NCBI GenBank assembly: GCA_900660155.1
Contig: CABFPE010000184.1
Coordinates: 909,114 to 973,113, forward strand
Source: Hofstenia miamia
Lineage: Eukaryota > Xenacoelomorpha > Acoela > Hofsteniidae
DNA: 64,000 nt
Direction of reading: 5' to 3'
Position numbers and translations under genes: made by a program. Shown piece by piece: positions 25,300 through 37,971 of this stretch. The notes under the pieces were generated by a model that ran no database searches, was not told where the DNA came from, and saw only the letters and a program-made list of their open reading frames with translations. Numbering within the stretch: position 1 is the stretch's first letter; each line of letters starts with the position of its first letter.

Positions 25300-26335
25300 A
25301 AAATCAGTTCCTTTGAAAGGTAAAGCTAATTTCCTAGAATCTTACACAATCTAGTTACTAGGATTTGGCGTTGAGGATAAGCATAAAAGATCTGAAGAAG
25401 CTTCACGTCGTGTCTAGCTGATTGTGAATGAAGTAGTGCCAAGAATTAAACATCAATATCAACTTTTACTAAAACAGTTCTCGAGATTTTGTAATCAGTT
25501 CGACTCCTCGATTTCAATGTAAATTTAAAATCTATGTTTGAATTTTAGTATCCATAATGCTTGATGCATGAGGTAGGCCCAGTTGTTTTAAGTTTCTTGG
25601 CATGAGGTGATCTACCCCCAAAAAATCAACTTCGGATAATTATTTCGTTGGTGTTCTGCTGTGCACCAAGTTGAAATGAACAATATCACTGAGAAATTGA
25701 ACCTTTTCTAAAATACTGTTTCCTTTGATTACTGCTCTTTAAGTCAATTACAAGAATAGATTCTCAATCTTCCTGGTGGTGTCCTGGCTAATATTTGTCG
25801 GAATTCAAGCAATTGAGCAAAGGATTTCTATTTGTCCAATTACAGAAATTTGTGCTATTTGAAATTTATTTTTTTGGGATGCTACATGTAGTGGGAGTTC
25901 TTGCCCTTTCTGATGTCGTAATTTTAATGGCAATTCAACATTTCCAATATTCTGTTCAGCTAAAGATAATAACATTTAAATTAGATCAATTGAATTAATG
26001 CAGATTTTCAAAAATATTTGATAAAAATGAATATATGGCTGCAGCATTTCTGATGTAGAGTCATTCTTAGTGCAGGCATCGATATATTTGTCTTCAATTA
26101 CAATTCACTGTCATTTATACGCTAAGTGCTAATGAGAGGTACTTGTTACGCCACAATGAACTGTTTTAACAAAAATAGTATATTTCCGTAATACTGGAAA
26201 AGTTTAATGAGCTTGCTTCACCTCTAAGCCTATTTCAAATAGTTCAAGATGTTACACTCATCATTTTTTCGTGAAATGGAAGCATTGCAAAAGTTTAGAG
26301 GTGAAACTTTCGGAAATTTATAAATAAGGGCCACC

Positions 26336-26338
<3 letters not shown>
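25300..26338. other. nothing recognised
   Basis: This stretch should include the lost 5' half of the Tc1-like element, but no helix-turn-helix or inverted repeat could be read. A plus-strand frame at 25,795-25,998 has no recognised motif. Confidence 0.4.
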
Positions 26339-26387
<49 letters not shown>

Positions 26388-26453
26388 TTAGCTATCCATG
26401 ATAAAAAAATCAAACTAGTATAAATTACATCCAAGTTAGGGCTAATACAAAAN

Positions 26454-26485
<32 letters not shown>
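26339..26485. repeat. two (TA)n tracts separated by 65 bp and a single N
   Basis: TA repeats at 26,339-26,387 and 26,456-26,485, with an N at 26,453. The N at the edge of a microsatellite suggests a contig join. Confidence 0.85.
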
Positions 26486-26489
<4 letters not shown>

Positions 26490-27995
26490 ACATTAAGTTG
26501 AATCTTAAGCCTCGTTTCGATAATAAACAATAATAGTATTTTAAGATTAATTTGACAATGTCAATCTTTTTGACGTTGATTGATAAATCCGAGCATAATA
26601 AGTGCATAATTTGACAATATAATCCTCTAATACTTTAAATTAAAATCTTCTGCATTGAATCAGTGTTTTCTATATATCCAGCAATGATATTTATCTGAAT
26701 AGTTCAAAATGACAAATTCTAATTCTAATAAAAAGTACAGATTCCTTATTAAAACATTCCAATGACGCAAACTATACTCTGAAAACTTTATAGTTGAAAC
26801 TTCCGGGAAGCTTTTTTAGTTTTTCAATATTTCTTAAAAAATTTAAAATTTTCCAAATGCTAACCATCACTGTCTGTGATGACATAAACGCTGACTTTGA
26901 GTACAGCGTCGCCGCCACTTAGTTTGTCATGCATATCAATTGAAAAAGAAATAGTTTTGGCTCATTAGTATTTGTCTGCCTGATAATCTGGACCTCAGGC
27001 ATAGAAAGCATTTGAAATTTGAATTTTCAGCACAGCCGGAAATTTTGCAAAATTTTGTCCAGAGGAAATATCAACCGATTTGCAAATTTCTCAATATTAT
27101 TGGAGAAAATGGTTTGGAAATATAAATGAAGTTCATGTGGGACAGCCTAGAGTTATAAAATATTATTAAAAGTTTACGAAGAAATGAAATATGTATTTGA
27201 CCTACAAAATTTTTTATTTATAACTGTTTGAATAAAATAACATTAAGTATGTGCTTTTATAATTCATAATCACTCACGAATTTGATATTTACATTTGCAT
27301 TAGAAGTCATTCCGAAATATTGGTATAAATATTAAAAGAATATTTAGAACAAATTCACATTATATTAGTTCAACAACAATAATTGTTTGGGAAAATGAAC
27401 TGAATTGTGAAATGTTTATTAACCTAGAGTAAATCCAGTGTACGCTTAATGTTGTAGTAGTCATTGCTAATATAGCTCTCTTTCTAATTCAATGGAAATT
27501 TAACACGCCTCTCAAAGGCAGCAACCACATTTTGAGAACAGTAGTGCTCCATCAAAAGCCAAATTTATGGATTTTTTGGTAGTCTGCCAAAAATCTACAT
27601 CTTAGTAAAATAGGCTGAAATATATGTATATTAGAAAAATATTGTTTACTAAATAGCTTTGAAATATTGCATGATTTAGTGATGAGGTATTTTTTTAAGA
27701 TTTTATAGTTTATCTTACAGCATCGAAATTAATATATGAATAATTGAGGGTGAAATGAAAAAGGAAATTTACATTCAGCAAAGATGCAATGTTTCTATAT
27801 TTATTTTTTAAGTAGTAAATTTGAAGTTGACTGAAGCAATCTTCGAAAAATTATTCAATGGATATAAGCAATAATTGTTAAATTTCGCAAATCACTTTTC
27901 AAAAGAAATTGTTCAGCTATTATTTTAATGTAGTATTTCTCATTGAGTTCTATGAAACACAAAGCATGATTCAACTAAGGAATTGATACAGGTTC
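26486..27995. other. AT-rich DNA with one GC-richer patch, no gene supported
   Basis: A compact GC-richer patch at 26,870-26,935 gives a minus-strand frame containing SFSIDMHDKLSGGDAVLKVS, which looks protein-like. It is closed by stops on both sides and lacks a good acceptor, so I do not call an exon. The rest of the interval shows nothing. Confidence 0.35.
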
Positions 27996-27999
27996 TTAA

Positions 28000-28471
28000 C
28001 CCTTCTACGTCGTTACTTTTGAAATATGGGCATCGTCGTTTTGTTACCCCAAATTATAAATGCCATGTTATTTAATATAAAATAAGTTTTAAGAATTGTG
28101 TTCAATCTACATAAACTCTTTTACTTATAGCATGCGGTTTACAACAAAATTTGAAAGCTTTTCTATAGTATTTTGTAAATATTTACATGGAAAAAAGGCA
28201 TCTTCTCCGTCGTTTTTCAAGTGGAGACCTTGTCTTATTTAATATCATAGAGTCACTTATCTATTGACGCATATAGTCACAAATGTATTTGATGCAGGTA
28301 TTAATACAATTATTTATATTGTAAATAAAACTGCTAAACATTGCTGCTATATTTAGCATGAGTAGGCATTTAGGTTGATATACAAAGTTATAGGTTTTTG
28401 TGGGTTTAAAGGAATTTCCCGTGTAATTAGGGACTGTGGGGTTACAGAAACACCCCAAACGACGTGAACGG
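28000..28471. mobile_element. piggyBac-type MITE flanked by TTAA
   Basis: The 472-bp segment is bounded by TTAA at 27,996-27,999 and 28,472-28,475. The ends read inward are CCCTTCTACGTCGTTAC (left) and CCGTTCACGTCGTTTG (right), nearly identical apart from a 1-bp indel and small changes. Further CGTCGTT motifs at about 28,030 and 28,208 and paired GTTACCCC/GGGGTTAC motifs inside the ends form subterminal repeats. TTAA target duplication with CC(C/G)T-type TIRs is the piggyBac hallmark. It is too short for a transposase; the 65-codon minus frame at 28,261-28,458 is not recognised. It was presumably mobilised in trans. Confidence 0.7.
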
Positions 28472-28475
28472 TTAA

Positions 28476-30278
28476 AATATGATTTAAAAATTTGCTAGAC
28501 ACTATGATAAACTAGAATATGGATCTAGAGATTCCGGAAATGAAAAAGATCTATTTATACTATTACTATATAATCTAGTATTATAAATGTAATTAGATTG
28601 AAAGCAGCTTGCATTTTATGCAAAATGTCATGCTGCACAACAGTGCACTATATTTAGGCCTTAAAGATTTTGCAAAGAGATTTGCTGAGATATGTATTCA
28701 AAAAATACCCTTATATTTTAACCATTTGAAATAATTCAATAAAGTGGTAGCAAGACTTTAGAGGTAGCCTTGGTGGTAGCGAACATCTAATTACACATAA
28801 TCAAGGCTTCTCTACCATCTTGTATTTGGATTGTGCAAAGCAAATAATAAACGCATTAATATAACACGTCTCTCTAAGGAAATACAATCTTAGCAAATCC
28901 ATCCAATTTGCGAAAACGTAAATTTATAAAATGCAATTAGCTATCATTCAATGTCTATTCTTTTTGGAATAAACAACATTTTCTACCAACAATTCAACAT
29001 TGATTTTCAAATCAACTTGAAAGCATAAATCCTTTAATGTTCCGCTGTGTAATTGCAGAATTACCTGTTCATAATAAGAAAACGGGAGTATTGTCCACTT
29101 AATGAAATAATGATTGATAATAATTAACCCAAAGATTTATTCTGGAACATTCAAATTTATGGCTTTTTATTTGGAAATATTGTTTGAGACAATTCAAATT
29201 TTAGTTTATATGGAGCTCGGCAAAAATAAAAAGAGCTAAATAATTGCAAATCGCGAATCCCTGTGTTTAAAAAAAGTAGTTTAATGCAACACTACATAAT
29301 TGGAGGTTTTTCAATGGATTATTTTCATCAATTGAAAAAGGTTAAGAAAACGGAACATGTTAATAGAGAATAGGGAAAGCAAAGTAGAGTCCTGTACATA
29401 TGTGAAAGTACTTTCAAGAGAAAAAGCGAGTATTAAATAAATGATAGTTGCTTATGTATGAAAAAAGCTAAGACAGGAAGAGTGTTTCTTATTTTCAAAT
29501 GGAAGGTTAGATTATATCAGATAGAATGCTTTTAAAGAAAGGCAATTCTGATAATTTCTTAAAATGTTTATTATAATTTTTTAGTTTTTTAGAATTAATT
29601 CATTAACAATGGAGTGGACTTAAGTAATTTAAGTGAATATATATAATAGCAGACTGCAACATTGTACATAGAAGTTTGGGACCTTAAAATGAATTTTAAT
29701 ATCTTAGATCTAAATTTTATATTATTATATCTTAAAACATATAAAATCAAAACTATGAAATTTGAAGGATACATTAATTCATGTCCATCTTTCCTAAGTA
29801 CGCCAGTGTCAATTGCAATCTGATAGAACTTGCTGGTCGATGGGTACTATTTGTTTATATAAATCCATTTATGGAAGAAGGCTTAAAAAATTGGCATGAA
29901 GTCCTCGTTCACCTTGGTATTATAAAGTTTCTGAAAAGTGAATTTGAGTCTAGATTTTCATTCAGGTATTGCATATCACTAAATTTTTTGCTTGGTAGTT
30001 GAGATAGAGACTTTCTCCACACTTATTTCTTCTAATATAGAACAAAAATAGCTAAATTAGAAATTCTGCATGCAGTGATACCCAGTTAATTAGGATCTAA
30101 CTGAAAAATTTAGCTGTTTATCAGTTCAAATTATTTTAATGTAAATTTAAACTGTTTTATTCAAAGAAATCGTTAAAATAACGATATTGTTATAAGAAGT
30201 TGTTTTACTCTGAGAATAAGTTTGAAATATACCTTTCAGCATGAACATTAGGAGTTGATGGACGTAAACAAAATAAAA
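28476..30278. other. nothing recognised
   Basis: AT-rich DNA. The plus frame 29,781-30,002 is not recognised and has no clear splice or start context. No element ends were seen. Confidence 0.45.
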
Positions 30279-30390
30279 TTATTGCAACCTCTGAAAGTAA
30301 TCCGCAAAACACTTGAAAACTGATCTCAAATCGTCAATTGTCTGGATACATTTTGGAACGAACCAAACCTGAATCAAACGTTCTGAATCC
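30279..30390 (-). other. candidate terminal coding exon, product unknown
   Basis: On the minus strand a strong 3' splice-site context (a CTAAC branch-like site, then a pyrimidine tract ending TTTTTCATTTCAG at 30,391) is followed by an open frame. It starts DSERLIQVWFVPKCIQTIDD, continues LRSVFKCFADYFQRLQ and stops at 30,279. The residue mix is protein-like. No family was recognised, no AATAAA signal is obvious just downstream, and no partner exon could be joined, so this is a candidate only. Confidence 0.25.
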
Positions 30391-31189
30391 CTGAAATGAA
30401 AAAGCGTGGTCAATTTTGATGTTAGATTACTCAATTGAATTTCCTGGAATTGGAAAATCTTCAAGGAAATCTGATACAGTTTAATTTTCATTATCGCCAC
30501 AATGGCAACCAACCAATAAGAATTCAGCATTACTCCCACACATACACATAATTCAATGTAAAGTAACATAGCAAAAAAGAGTTCAAGAACAGTTAAAAAA
30601 TAGAGTTATATTATTTCTGTTAAAAAAGGTTAATTGATTTTCAGTTAAACCATCGGCTGGAATTAGCTTTTATTTAACCAAATAGTTAAACTGTTAGTTT
30701 AACTGACGAGTTATCTAGGAATTATTGTCTGCCTGTGAGTTTTGCAATATAAAATAAACTGCAGAAATCACAATAACTTTTATAAGTTCGATTGCCTATC
30801 GAAATTTAATTACTTTTAATAATTGGATAAATGAAAATTTAATGAAATCCCTTCCACCATGCACTTTCGCAATGGCATTAAAAATTTATTTTTCAACATG
30901 TCGGGTTTGTGAGAAGTCCCGGATTGTTTTTAATTTAATTTCAAGAGAAACAGTGCGTTAAGTGGAAAAACAGAAACCAATATCAAAGCCAAATTAACGT
31001 CAATAACGTCGCTGAGTTTTATCATTCGTGCATAAAATTGGATTTGGATATGACGTACGTTAAACAGTAAAAATAAATAGCGCAAGCCGAAAAGCAAGTT
31101 GTTTATCCCTATTGAAAGTTAATTAATCTTATAACAACATGGGCTGGTAAGGTAGCTTAGCAATGCAAAATTGCAATTTTTCAGTATTT

Positions 31190-33424
31190 GTGTTGCGGTA
31201 AACATTTGCATGCTGGGAATTGCTTAAATGAATTGGTCAAATTCAAGCTCTAATCAAACAGACTAAACGAAATGAAAATTACAGTAAATTAAGGAATCTG
31301 CAATAGCGTGTTTTCAAAATCTTATGAATTTTGCTTAAAATATTCATGTATAACGGATGATTTTTTAAATGTTAATACCGCTACAAAGCAATGTAACTTA
31401 CTAAAGACTAAGTTATATACATATATATATATATATATAGTATAAAGTGAATTCACAAATATGTAAAATAGTAATATGGCATGTTTATGATAGTGAAGTC
31501 GGAAATGGGGGATGAGTGGTCCGTAGCCCCTCCAAAATTTCAGAATGAGGATATGGATCCGACGCCACTCGTTTGTGGAAGATCTAGTTAATTTTAAATT
31601 TGTTATCTTCTTTTTGCATAATTAGTTATTACATTTCATTCATGATGGCCAATATAATTTTATCTGATATACAGTATTACATCTGGATCTCCACAAGTAA
31701 ATGCTTTTCGGAATTTTGTATGTATTCTTTGTTTTGGCCAGTTTTTCGAAAATTTATAACATTAGAATTATTTCAATTTTGCTGAAAATTTTAAATGATA
31801 AATACAGTGCGGACCCCATTAGTGGGACATTCGAGAAAGCACTAATTAAGCATCTCAAAAATCTATTCAGAGTAAAAATGAAATGCTATTCAAACTAAAA
31901 CGAAAAAACTAATATTTTCTGTAGATGTTGTCTAATTGTGCGTATTTTGACCAAAATACCATTAGATCAACTTAGTTGGATTTTCAGCCGAATTATATGA
32001 TGGTAAAGCTTGTTGAGACGCGTAAAGATACTGCATCCTTTTAACTGATCTTCCTCAACTCAATTGAACAACAATATGTACACTGGATAAATATGGTTTA
32101 TGTATTCGTCTAATTGAAACTTTCGACGCTCCTGTAACTCTAGAAATGTCTTTTTGAGTTAGTAGTCAGCCCCTGCATTTTGCTAATGAAAGCGAAGCAA
32201 CCGTTCAACAGAAGTATGTGCAATAAAGGTATCAAAAGAAACAAATTGATTTAAATTCATTTAATACCTGCTAAGAAATGCATTAAAATCGCCATAGCGA
32301 ATTATCNGTGTTGCGGTAAACATTTGCATGCTGGGAATTGCTTAAATGAATTGGTCAAATTCAAGCTCTAATCAAACAGACTAAACGAAATGAAAATTAC
32401 AGTAAATTAAGGAATCTGCAATAGCGTGTTTTCAAAATCTTATGAATTTTGCTTAAAATATTCATGTATAACGGATGATTTTTTAAATGTTAATACCGCT
32501 ACAAAGCAATGTAACTTACTAAAGACTATTATATAAGTTATATACACATATAATATAGTATAAAGTGAATTCACAAATATGTAAAATAGTAATATGGCAT
32601 GTTTATGATAGTGAAGTCGGAAATGGGGGATGAGTGGTCCGTAGCCCCTCCAAAATTTCAGAATGAGGATATGGATCCGACGCCACTCGTTTGTGGAAGA
32701 TCTAGTTAATTTTAAATTTGTTATCTTCTTTTTGCATAATTAGTTATTACATTTCATTCATGATGGCCAATATAATTTTATCTGATATACAGTATTACAT
32801 CTGGATCTCCACAAGTAAATGCTTTTCGGAATTTTGTATGTATTCTTTGTTTTGGCCAGTTTTTCGAAAATTTATAACATTAGAATTATTTCAATTTTGC
32901 TGAAAATTTTAAATGATAAATACAGTGCGGACCCCATTAGTGGGACATTCGAGAAAGCACTAATTAAGCATCTCAAAAATCTATTCAGAGTAAAAATGAA
33001 ATGCTATTCAAACTAAAACGAAAAAACTAATATTTTCTGTAGATGTTGTCTAATTGTGCGTATTTTGACCAAAATACCATTAGATCAACTTAGTTGGATT
33101 TTCAGCCGAATTATATGATGGTAAAGCTTGTTGAGACGCGTAAAGATACTGCATCCTTTTAACTGATCTTCCTCAACTCAATTGAACAACAATATGTACA
33201 CTGGATAAATATGGTTTATGTATTCGTCTAATTGAAACTTTCGACGCTCCTGTAACTCTAGAAATGTCTTTTTGAGTTAGTAGTCAGCCCCTGCATTTTG
33301 CTAATGAAAGCGAAGCAACCGTTCAACAGAAGTATGTGCAATAAAGGTATCAAAAGAAACAAATTGATTTAAATTCATTTAATACCTGCTAAGAAATGCA
33401 TTAAAATCTCCATAGCGAATTATC
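31190..33424. repeat. 1,118-bp direct duplication separated by a single N
   Basis: 31,190-32,306 and 32,308-33,424 are nearly identical with a constant offset of 1,118 bp. Differences are confined to the short TA-rich tract (31,410-31,440 versus 32,528-32,560) and isolated bases such as GCC versus TCC just before the shared end. The unit starts GTGTTGCGGTAAACATTTGC. The single N at 32,307 sits exactly at the junction, so the likeliest reading is two overlapping allelic contigs joined end to end. A true recent tandem duplication is the alternative. The paired 61- and 65-codon frames inside are copies of one non-coding-looking stretch. Confidence 0.85.
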
Positions 33425-34297
33425 GCTTTGCACAAGGCTTTATAGTAGGTCTTGCTTTGCCCCAATTAACATGACCGGAACTGTAGTTCTTTGACTGATT
33501 GTATTCAGCCTGGCATAGATTATCTACAAATTAAATAATGGATCAAGTGTTCATAATTGAACAAACTTAGTTATTTCAAAAGAGCACTTTTACATAGGAT
33601 GACTGGAAAATCTAAAAAATTTATCAATGTAAAACTTATGTTAAGTTACTATTATGCGGGAATATTGAATATCATTCCTGACATTGATCTAAGAGACATT
33701 CTTCAGTGATGCACTCCAGATGCCATTTTTTAATTTTTGCGAAACAAAATCATTAAATTTCACATCATTGTATATTAATTTACACATTTACTTTGACTAA
33801 TTTCGATAATACCAACATTAATTTTAATATTTTCTAAAAATTTTCTTTATTCTTTAGATGACCAAATGATAAATGGGTTTTTCCAAAATTGATTTTCAAT
33901 TTGTATATTAATACACTTAGAAAAGTCATTCGTGTTGTTAACAAGGATGCAACAATTTGAATTTCCTGGCCCCACAGGAAATTTCTAGTCACATCACAAA
34001 TCCCCACAGGACCCACAGGTTTTCTCAAATAGCACCAGAAAATCCCACAGAAAGATTTTGCACAAGAAATGTGTGCGCCACCGGAAAATTCTGGGCCCAT
34101 TCAGTCACTTCAAAATCAATCCTCGCTTTGCCCTGCTTCATCGATTGATTGCGAGATTAGATCCTGAGTAGTGAACATTTCGACCGTTTTCATAAGGCAA
34201 AGCACAAATATTTTACAACTATTCAGCAGTTTATTAGAAACAAAAAATGCAAACAAAATAACAACGACATAACATCATAACAAACATAAAAAATCAC

Positions 34298-34440
34298 CTA
34301 ATCGCATTCCATATCATCACTACCATGAGCATCAACACACTGATCTTCAGAAATGGTCTGACTGCCAGCACTAAGAACAATAATCACATTATACAATTTG
34401 CGCAGTTCATTCAGCCTTTCATTTGCTATTTGATAAATCA
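34298..34440 (-). pseudogene. C-terminal coding remnant inside the short hAT element
   Basis: The minus strand reads QIANERLNELRKLYNVIIV, continues through SEDQCVDAHGSDDMECD and stops at 34,298. The acidic tail, stop codon and an AATAAA signal (34,235-34,230) about 65 nt downstream look like the end of a real gene, presumably the transposase of the parent hAT. The sequence was not matched to a known block, so that identity is inferred from position only. Confidence 0.35.
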
Positions 34441-34630
34441 TTGATTTTAAAATAATTGGTTGCATTCTTCGACGCAACGTCGGCAGTATATATATATAGG
34501 ATTAGGGTCTCGCCTTTTGGCCAAAACATGTTTATATACAGTATAATCCACTTATTACAAGTTCCCTTTTTACTACGAGTAACATTTTTAAACACACAAA
34601 TCCCCACAGGACCCATAACCCACACTATTT

Positions 34631-34668
34631 GGACCCACACCACACCGCATGTGGTGTCGTGTGGGTCC
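34631..34668. repeat. 38-bp imperfect palindrome near the right end of the hAT element
   Basis: GGACCCACACCACACCGCA is followed directly by TGTGGTGTCGTGTGGGTCC. The arms match at 17 of 19 positions, with no loop. It lies 33 bp inside the right terminus. Such GC-rich palindromes near hAT ends may be transposase or host-factor binding sites, or simply fold into hairpins. Confidence 0.75.
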
Positions 34669-34709
34669 ATGCGGGTTGTCGGCTGTGCGTTTGCATCTCT
34701 GGTAGTTAA

Positions 34710-35957
34710 AAGTTTTTCAAATATTTTTTATAAGAGTTGTGTTTTGTTAATTGGTCAGTCGTTCGCTGAATCTATCCGGTATCCTTTCTTGCATACTCTA
34801 CACTTATCAACTTATCACTTACCTCAGATCTTCTTCGGAAGTGGCTCTTTATTTTTCCCACCTTTCTGCTTCGAAATTTACGATGTACAATCTATCCACA
34901 TCTAAGTTTAAGTCAATAGTAATAAAATTAGGAAGATGAAGAATAATTACAAGTGTGTGACCTCCTATATTTCAACAGACTCGAATAAAAATATTATATA
35001 AAATATCTTTGATTTCATTATACCTCCGTACGAAGAGTCGCTTTAGAACAGATACTAAAAAGCTGATTAGATCTTGAAAATTATTTAAAATCCAACATCA
35101 CATTTCAATTTTAATAGAATTATATTGTTAGCTAACTATGTACAATTACCTAAAGTAACTAATTGAATGACAATTAGAAGAAAGTAAAAAATTATTTGAA
35201 TAAAGTTTTCTGGAGATATTTTGCAAATGAATAATTTTATTGTGTGCTTTTGTAATATTTCATTTAATTTTTATTAGTTGCTCTTTTTATTGTATTTGAT
35301 GTGTAATCCGATTACTTATAAATATCTATGCAAACATTTAGAATTAATTAAATGAAATAATGGGGTGTTAGTAGAGATTATAACAATATATATATATATA
35401 TATTAAACTTTCATTTCGAAGTGAACTAATTAATTCATAATAACAAATAAAATATGAAAAGCAGTGCATTGACCGGCCTTTCTAATATTGTAAGTAAATG
35501 AATTTATTAAGAATTTTTGGAATTAAGAAATTTACTTAATTCTTTTGTTAAATCATTAAAAATGTCAGCTCCTCTTGAGAAAACCCTCATAATGCCATAT
35601 CTATTTTTTATTATTTGTGTTTTTATGTACTGTGAGTGTCTTTTGCTGAATCTAAGATTTTGGTTTAGGAGTGAACGCGGAAACATGATATTTGTTGACG
35701 ATACTATTCTAACGAAGTACCATAAAATTAAATGGCTACATAATTTGTGGCTTTCATGATTTTCAAGTCAGCATAGTATTTATATTTAGGAAATTGCATA
35801 AATTGTGCAATTTTGCATCCAATTCGATTATTCAATTTATTACAGAATTTAATTTTTTTCCCAATAGAGCATTAATCAATAGCCTACTATTCTGTATGTT
35901 TATCTTCTAGTATATTTAATTAAGAAATCTTGTGACAATCATTTTGAAGATTTTCTA
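34710..35957. other. nothing recognised
   Basis: AT-rich DNA with a short (TA)n at 35,387-35,402. Open frames at 34,751-34,939 and 35,517-35,759 carry no recognised motif. Confidence 0.45.
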
Positions 35958-36657
35958 ATGGTTGAATTAATTAAAAATGAATTGGGACCACGAGGTGAAA
36001 CCAAAAGAAAAGGCCCTCAGTCCCCGGCAGGCCTTAATGGTCAGAAGGTGCGAAGAATCTCCAGTCAGGTGGACTCCACAATCGGGTGTGTGGACTCAAG
36101 AAGTGGCAGTATAGGATCCACACAGACCAATGGACAACGGCACAAGTGGACAGATGAGCAGAACAGGACAGCATTGGAGTGTTACAGAAAAAGCAGGCCA
36201 GATGAGAGGTGTTACAGGAAGAGAATGTTGGAAGAATGGAGGAAGGGAGGAATGGGATTAGAAGTTACAGAGCAGAGGCTTGCAGGACAAGTGCGAAAGT
36301 TACAGTTGGATGAGAGTAGGGGGAAAAGAAGAGTTGACATAGCAGTACCAAAGGACAAAATGTAGAAAGGAAGGAGAAAGAGAAGATAGACAAGTACAGA
36401 GAGTTAGCAGAGGAAATAGAAAGGCTGTGGAACTTAAAAAAAGTTTAAGTAGTTTCTGGTAGTAGTAGGAGCAGTGAGTAAGAAGCATACGAGATACTTG
36501 GAAGAGTTGGGAGTACCAACGTGGGGAGGGGCAGTAGCACAAAAGCTACAGCTAGAGTCCTGAGGAAAACTCTCAGACTCTCTGGGAACTGGTGCGTTCC
36601 ACGAGCTGAAAGGGATACCAGCATAAGCTGTGCGAAGTAAGAATAATAATAATATAA
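35958..36657 (+). mobile_element. internally deleted non-LTR retrotransposon (N-terminus joined to C-terminus)
   Basis: A GC-rich island in AT-rich DNA. The first frame (35,958-36,365) contains HKWTDEQNRTALECYRKSRP, then RKRMLEEWRK and EVTEQRLAGQVRKLQ. These are the N-terminal blocks seen in a widespread invertebrate LINE lineage (I place it near R2/R4/NeSL-type elements, clade unsure). Within 20 residues it jumps to VDIAVPKDK and, one frame over, EKEKIDKYRELAEEIERLW, which in full-length relatives lies after the RT. LEELGVPTWGGAV and ARVLRKTLRLSG follow, the usual C-terminus, with a stop at about 36,638 and an (AAT)n tail. The RT core is missing. One stop/frameshift at 36,363 and others further on break the remaining frame. 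Confidence 0.7.
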
Positions 36658-36659
36658 AG

Positions 36660-37794
36660 CCTAAGAGATTGCATCAAAAAATGGTATATTTAAGGAAGTT
36701 ATAAAAATGCAGATATAAAAATTAGTTTACTTCCAAAAACGTTCGATCATAACGTTTTGATTATTAATCAAATATCCTTCTAAAGATTAAATCGATACTG
36801 AATATATTTTGATGACTCACGTCAAAAAATTAAAAGCTGCGTTATTGTTGAATTCCATTTATTAAGTTAGACTAATTATTTATACAGTTTTATAGGACTT
36901 CAATAAGCATTTTGCTACAGCTTAAAATTAATATCGTTGACATCATTTCTTCACAAGTAGTTAAATTAGAAGACAACACAACGGTATCTGTCAAAAGAGA
37001 TAGGGCTAAGGATTTTTCAATAATGAAAAACTTTTCAAAATTATTGTAAATAGATCATTCTACCACATCTATTTTTGATGCAAAATTCATTTAACTGCAT
37101 TGTTACTATCCATTAGTATCTATTATATTCTTGTAGCATGCCTCACCCACTTTTTTAGCATTCCATAAATCCTGTATTTTTCTAATGTCAATTTGTAATT
37201 ATATGATTTATCCAAAAATTTTTGTATTTTTTACTTTTTATTTTTTTTGAAATCTGAATCATATGTAATCAATCCATAAGGAATTTTAGTTAAAAATCAA
37301 TTTCTAAGGCCTCCATTAAAACATCCCGCGCCAAACGGTGTGTCATTATTATTACTTTTAGCTTGTGTGCAAAACAAAGTATGCGATAACAGTAAACATA
37401 TCAAAGTCAGTGCGCATAAACACCGTTGTTTTTGGGCTTATGTTAATTTTTTATTTTCAGGTTAATAAATTTAAATATTATTAAGTCTCCTACTTAAGTA
37501 AATTAATTATTTGATTTTTATGTTCAACTAATTGCTTTAATATTGATTTATTTATTTATGAAATAAATCATTTTTTTATATACTTCTGTTTTTACCAAGT
37601 TATTTTATTTGTTATAATAACAGCAATGTTTAGCTTAAAAGATTCATTCCTAATAAGAAAACTAAAAATTCAATATATAATAGTTCATTGAAGTAAAAAT
37701 TATGAATTTTAATTTTCTTATTTTATTAAAGAGAATGATTTGCTTGGTAAAAAATTCCTTGTCGGAATGATATTGTAAGCATATTGCAAGGTCA

Positions 37795-37833
<39 letters not shown>

Positions 37834-37931
37834 TACATATATATACATATATATATATANNNNNNNNNNNNNNNNNNNNNNNNNNNNNNNNNNNNNNNNN
37901 NNNNNNNNNNNNNNNNNNNNNNNNNNNNNNN

Positions 37932-37971
<40 letters not shown>

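Larger units (their letters stand above)
33942..34701. mobile_element. short hAT element (760 bp) with 8-bp target duplication
   Basis: The left end reads CAAGGATGCAAC and the right end, read inward, CAGAGATGCAAAC. The flanking octamers are GTTGTTAA (33,934-33,941) and GTAGTTAA (34,702-34,709), 7 of 8 identical. Both end regions carry the same motif, AATCCCCACAGGACCCA, at about 33,999 and 34,598, as expected of subterminal transposase sites. GC is locally high at both ends. The element is too short for a complete hAT and seems internally deleted. A (TA)n run lies at 34,487-34,498. Confidence 0.65.

Noticed and set aside
26860-26961. GC-richer minus-strand patch with a protein-like frame (SFSIDMHDKLSGGDAVLKVS), considered as exon 2 of the receptor gene or as a separate exon
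   Set aside because: A stop lies just upstream. The only AG candidates give poor acceptors, and joining to the phase-1 receptor exon puts it out of frame by one base. It may be an exon relic but cannot be supported.
31600-33016. Two identical pairs of small open frames, looking like a tandem gene family
   Set aside because: They are copies made by the 1,118-bp duplication around a single N. The translations are low-complexity and show no domain.
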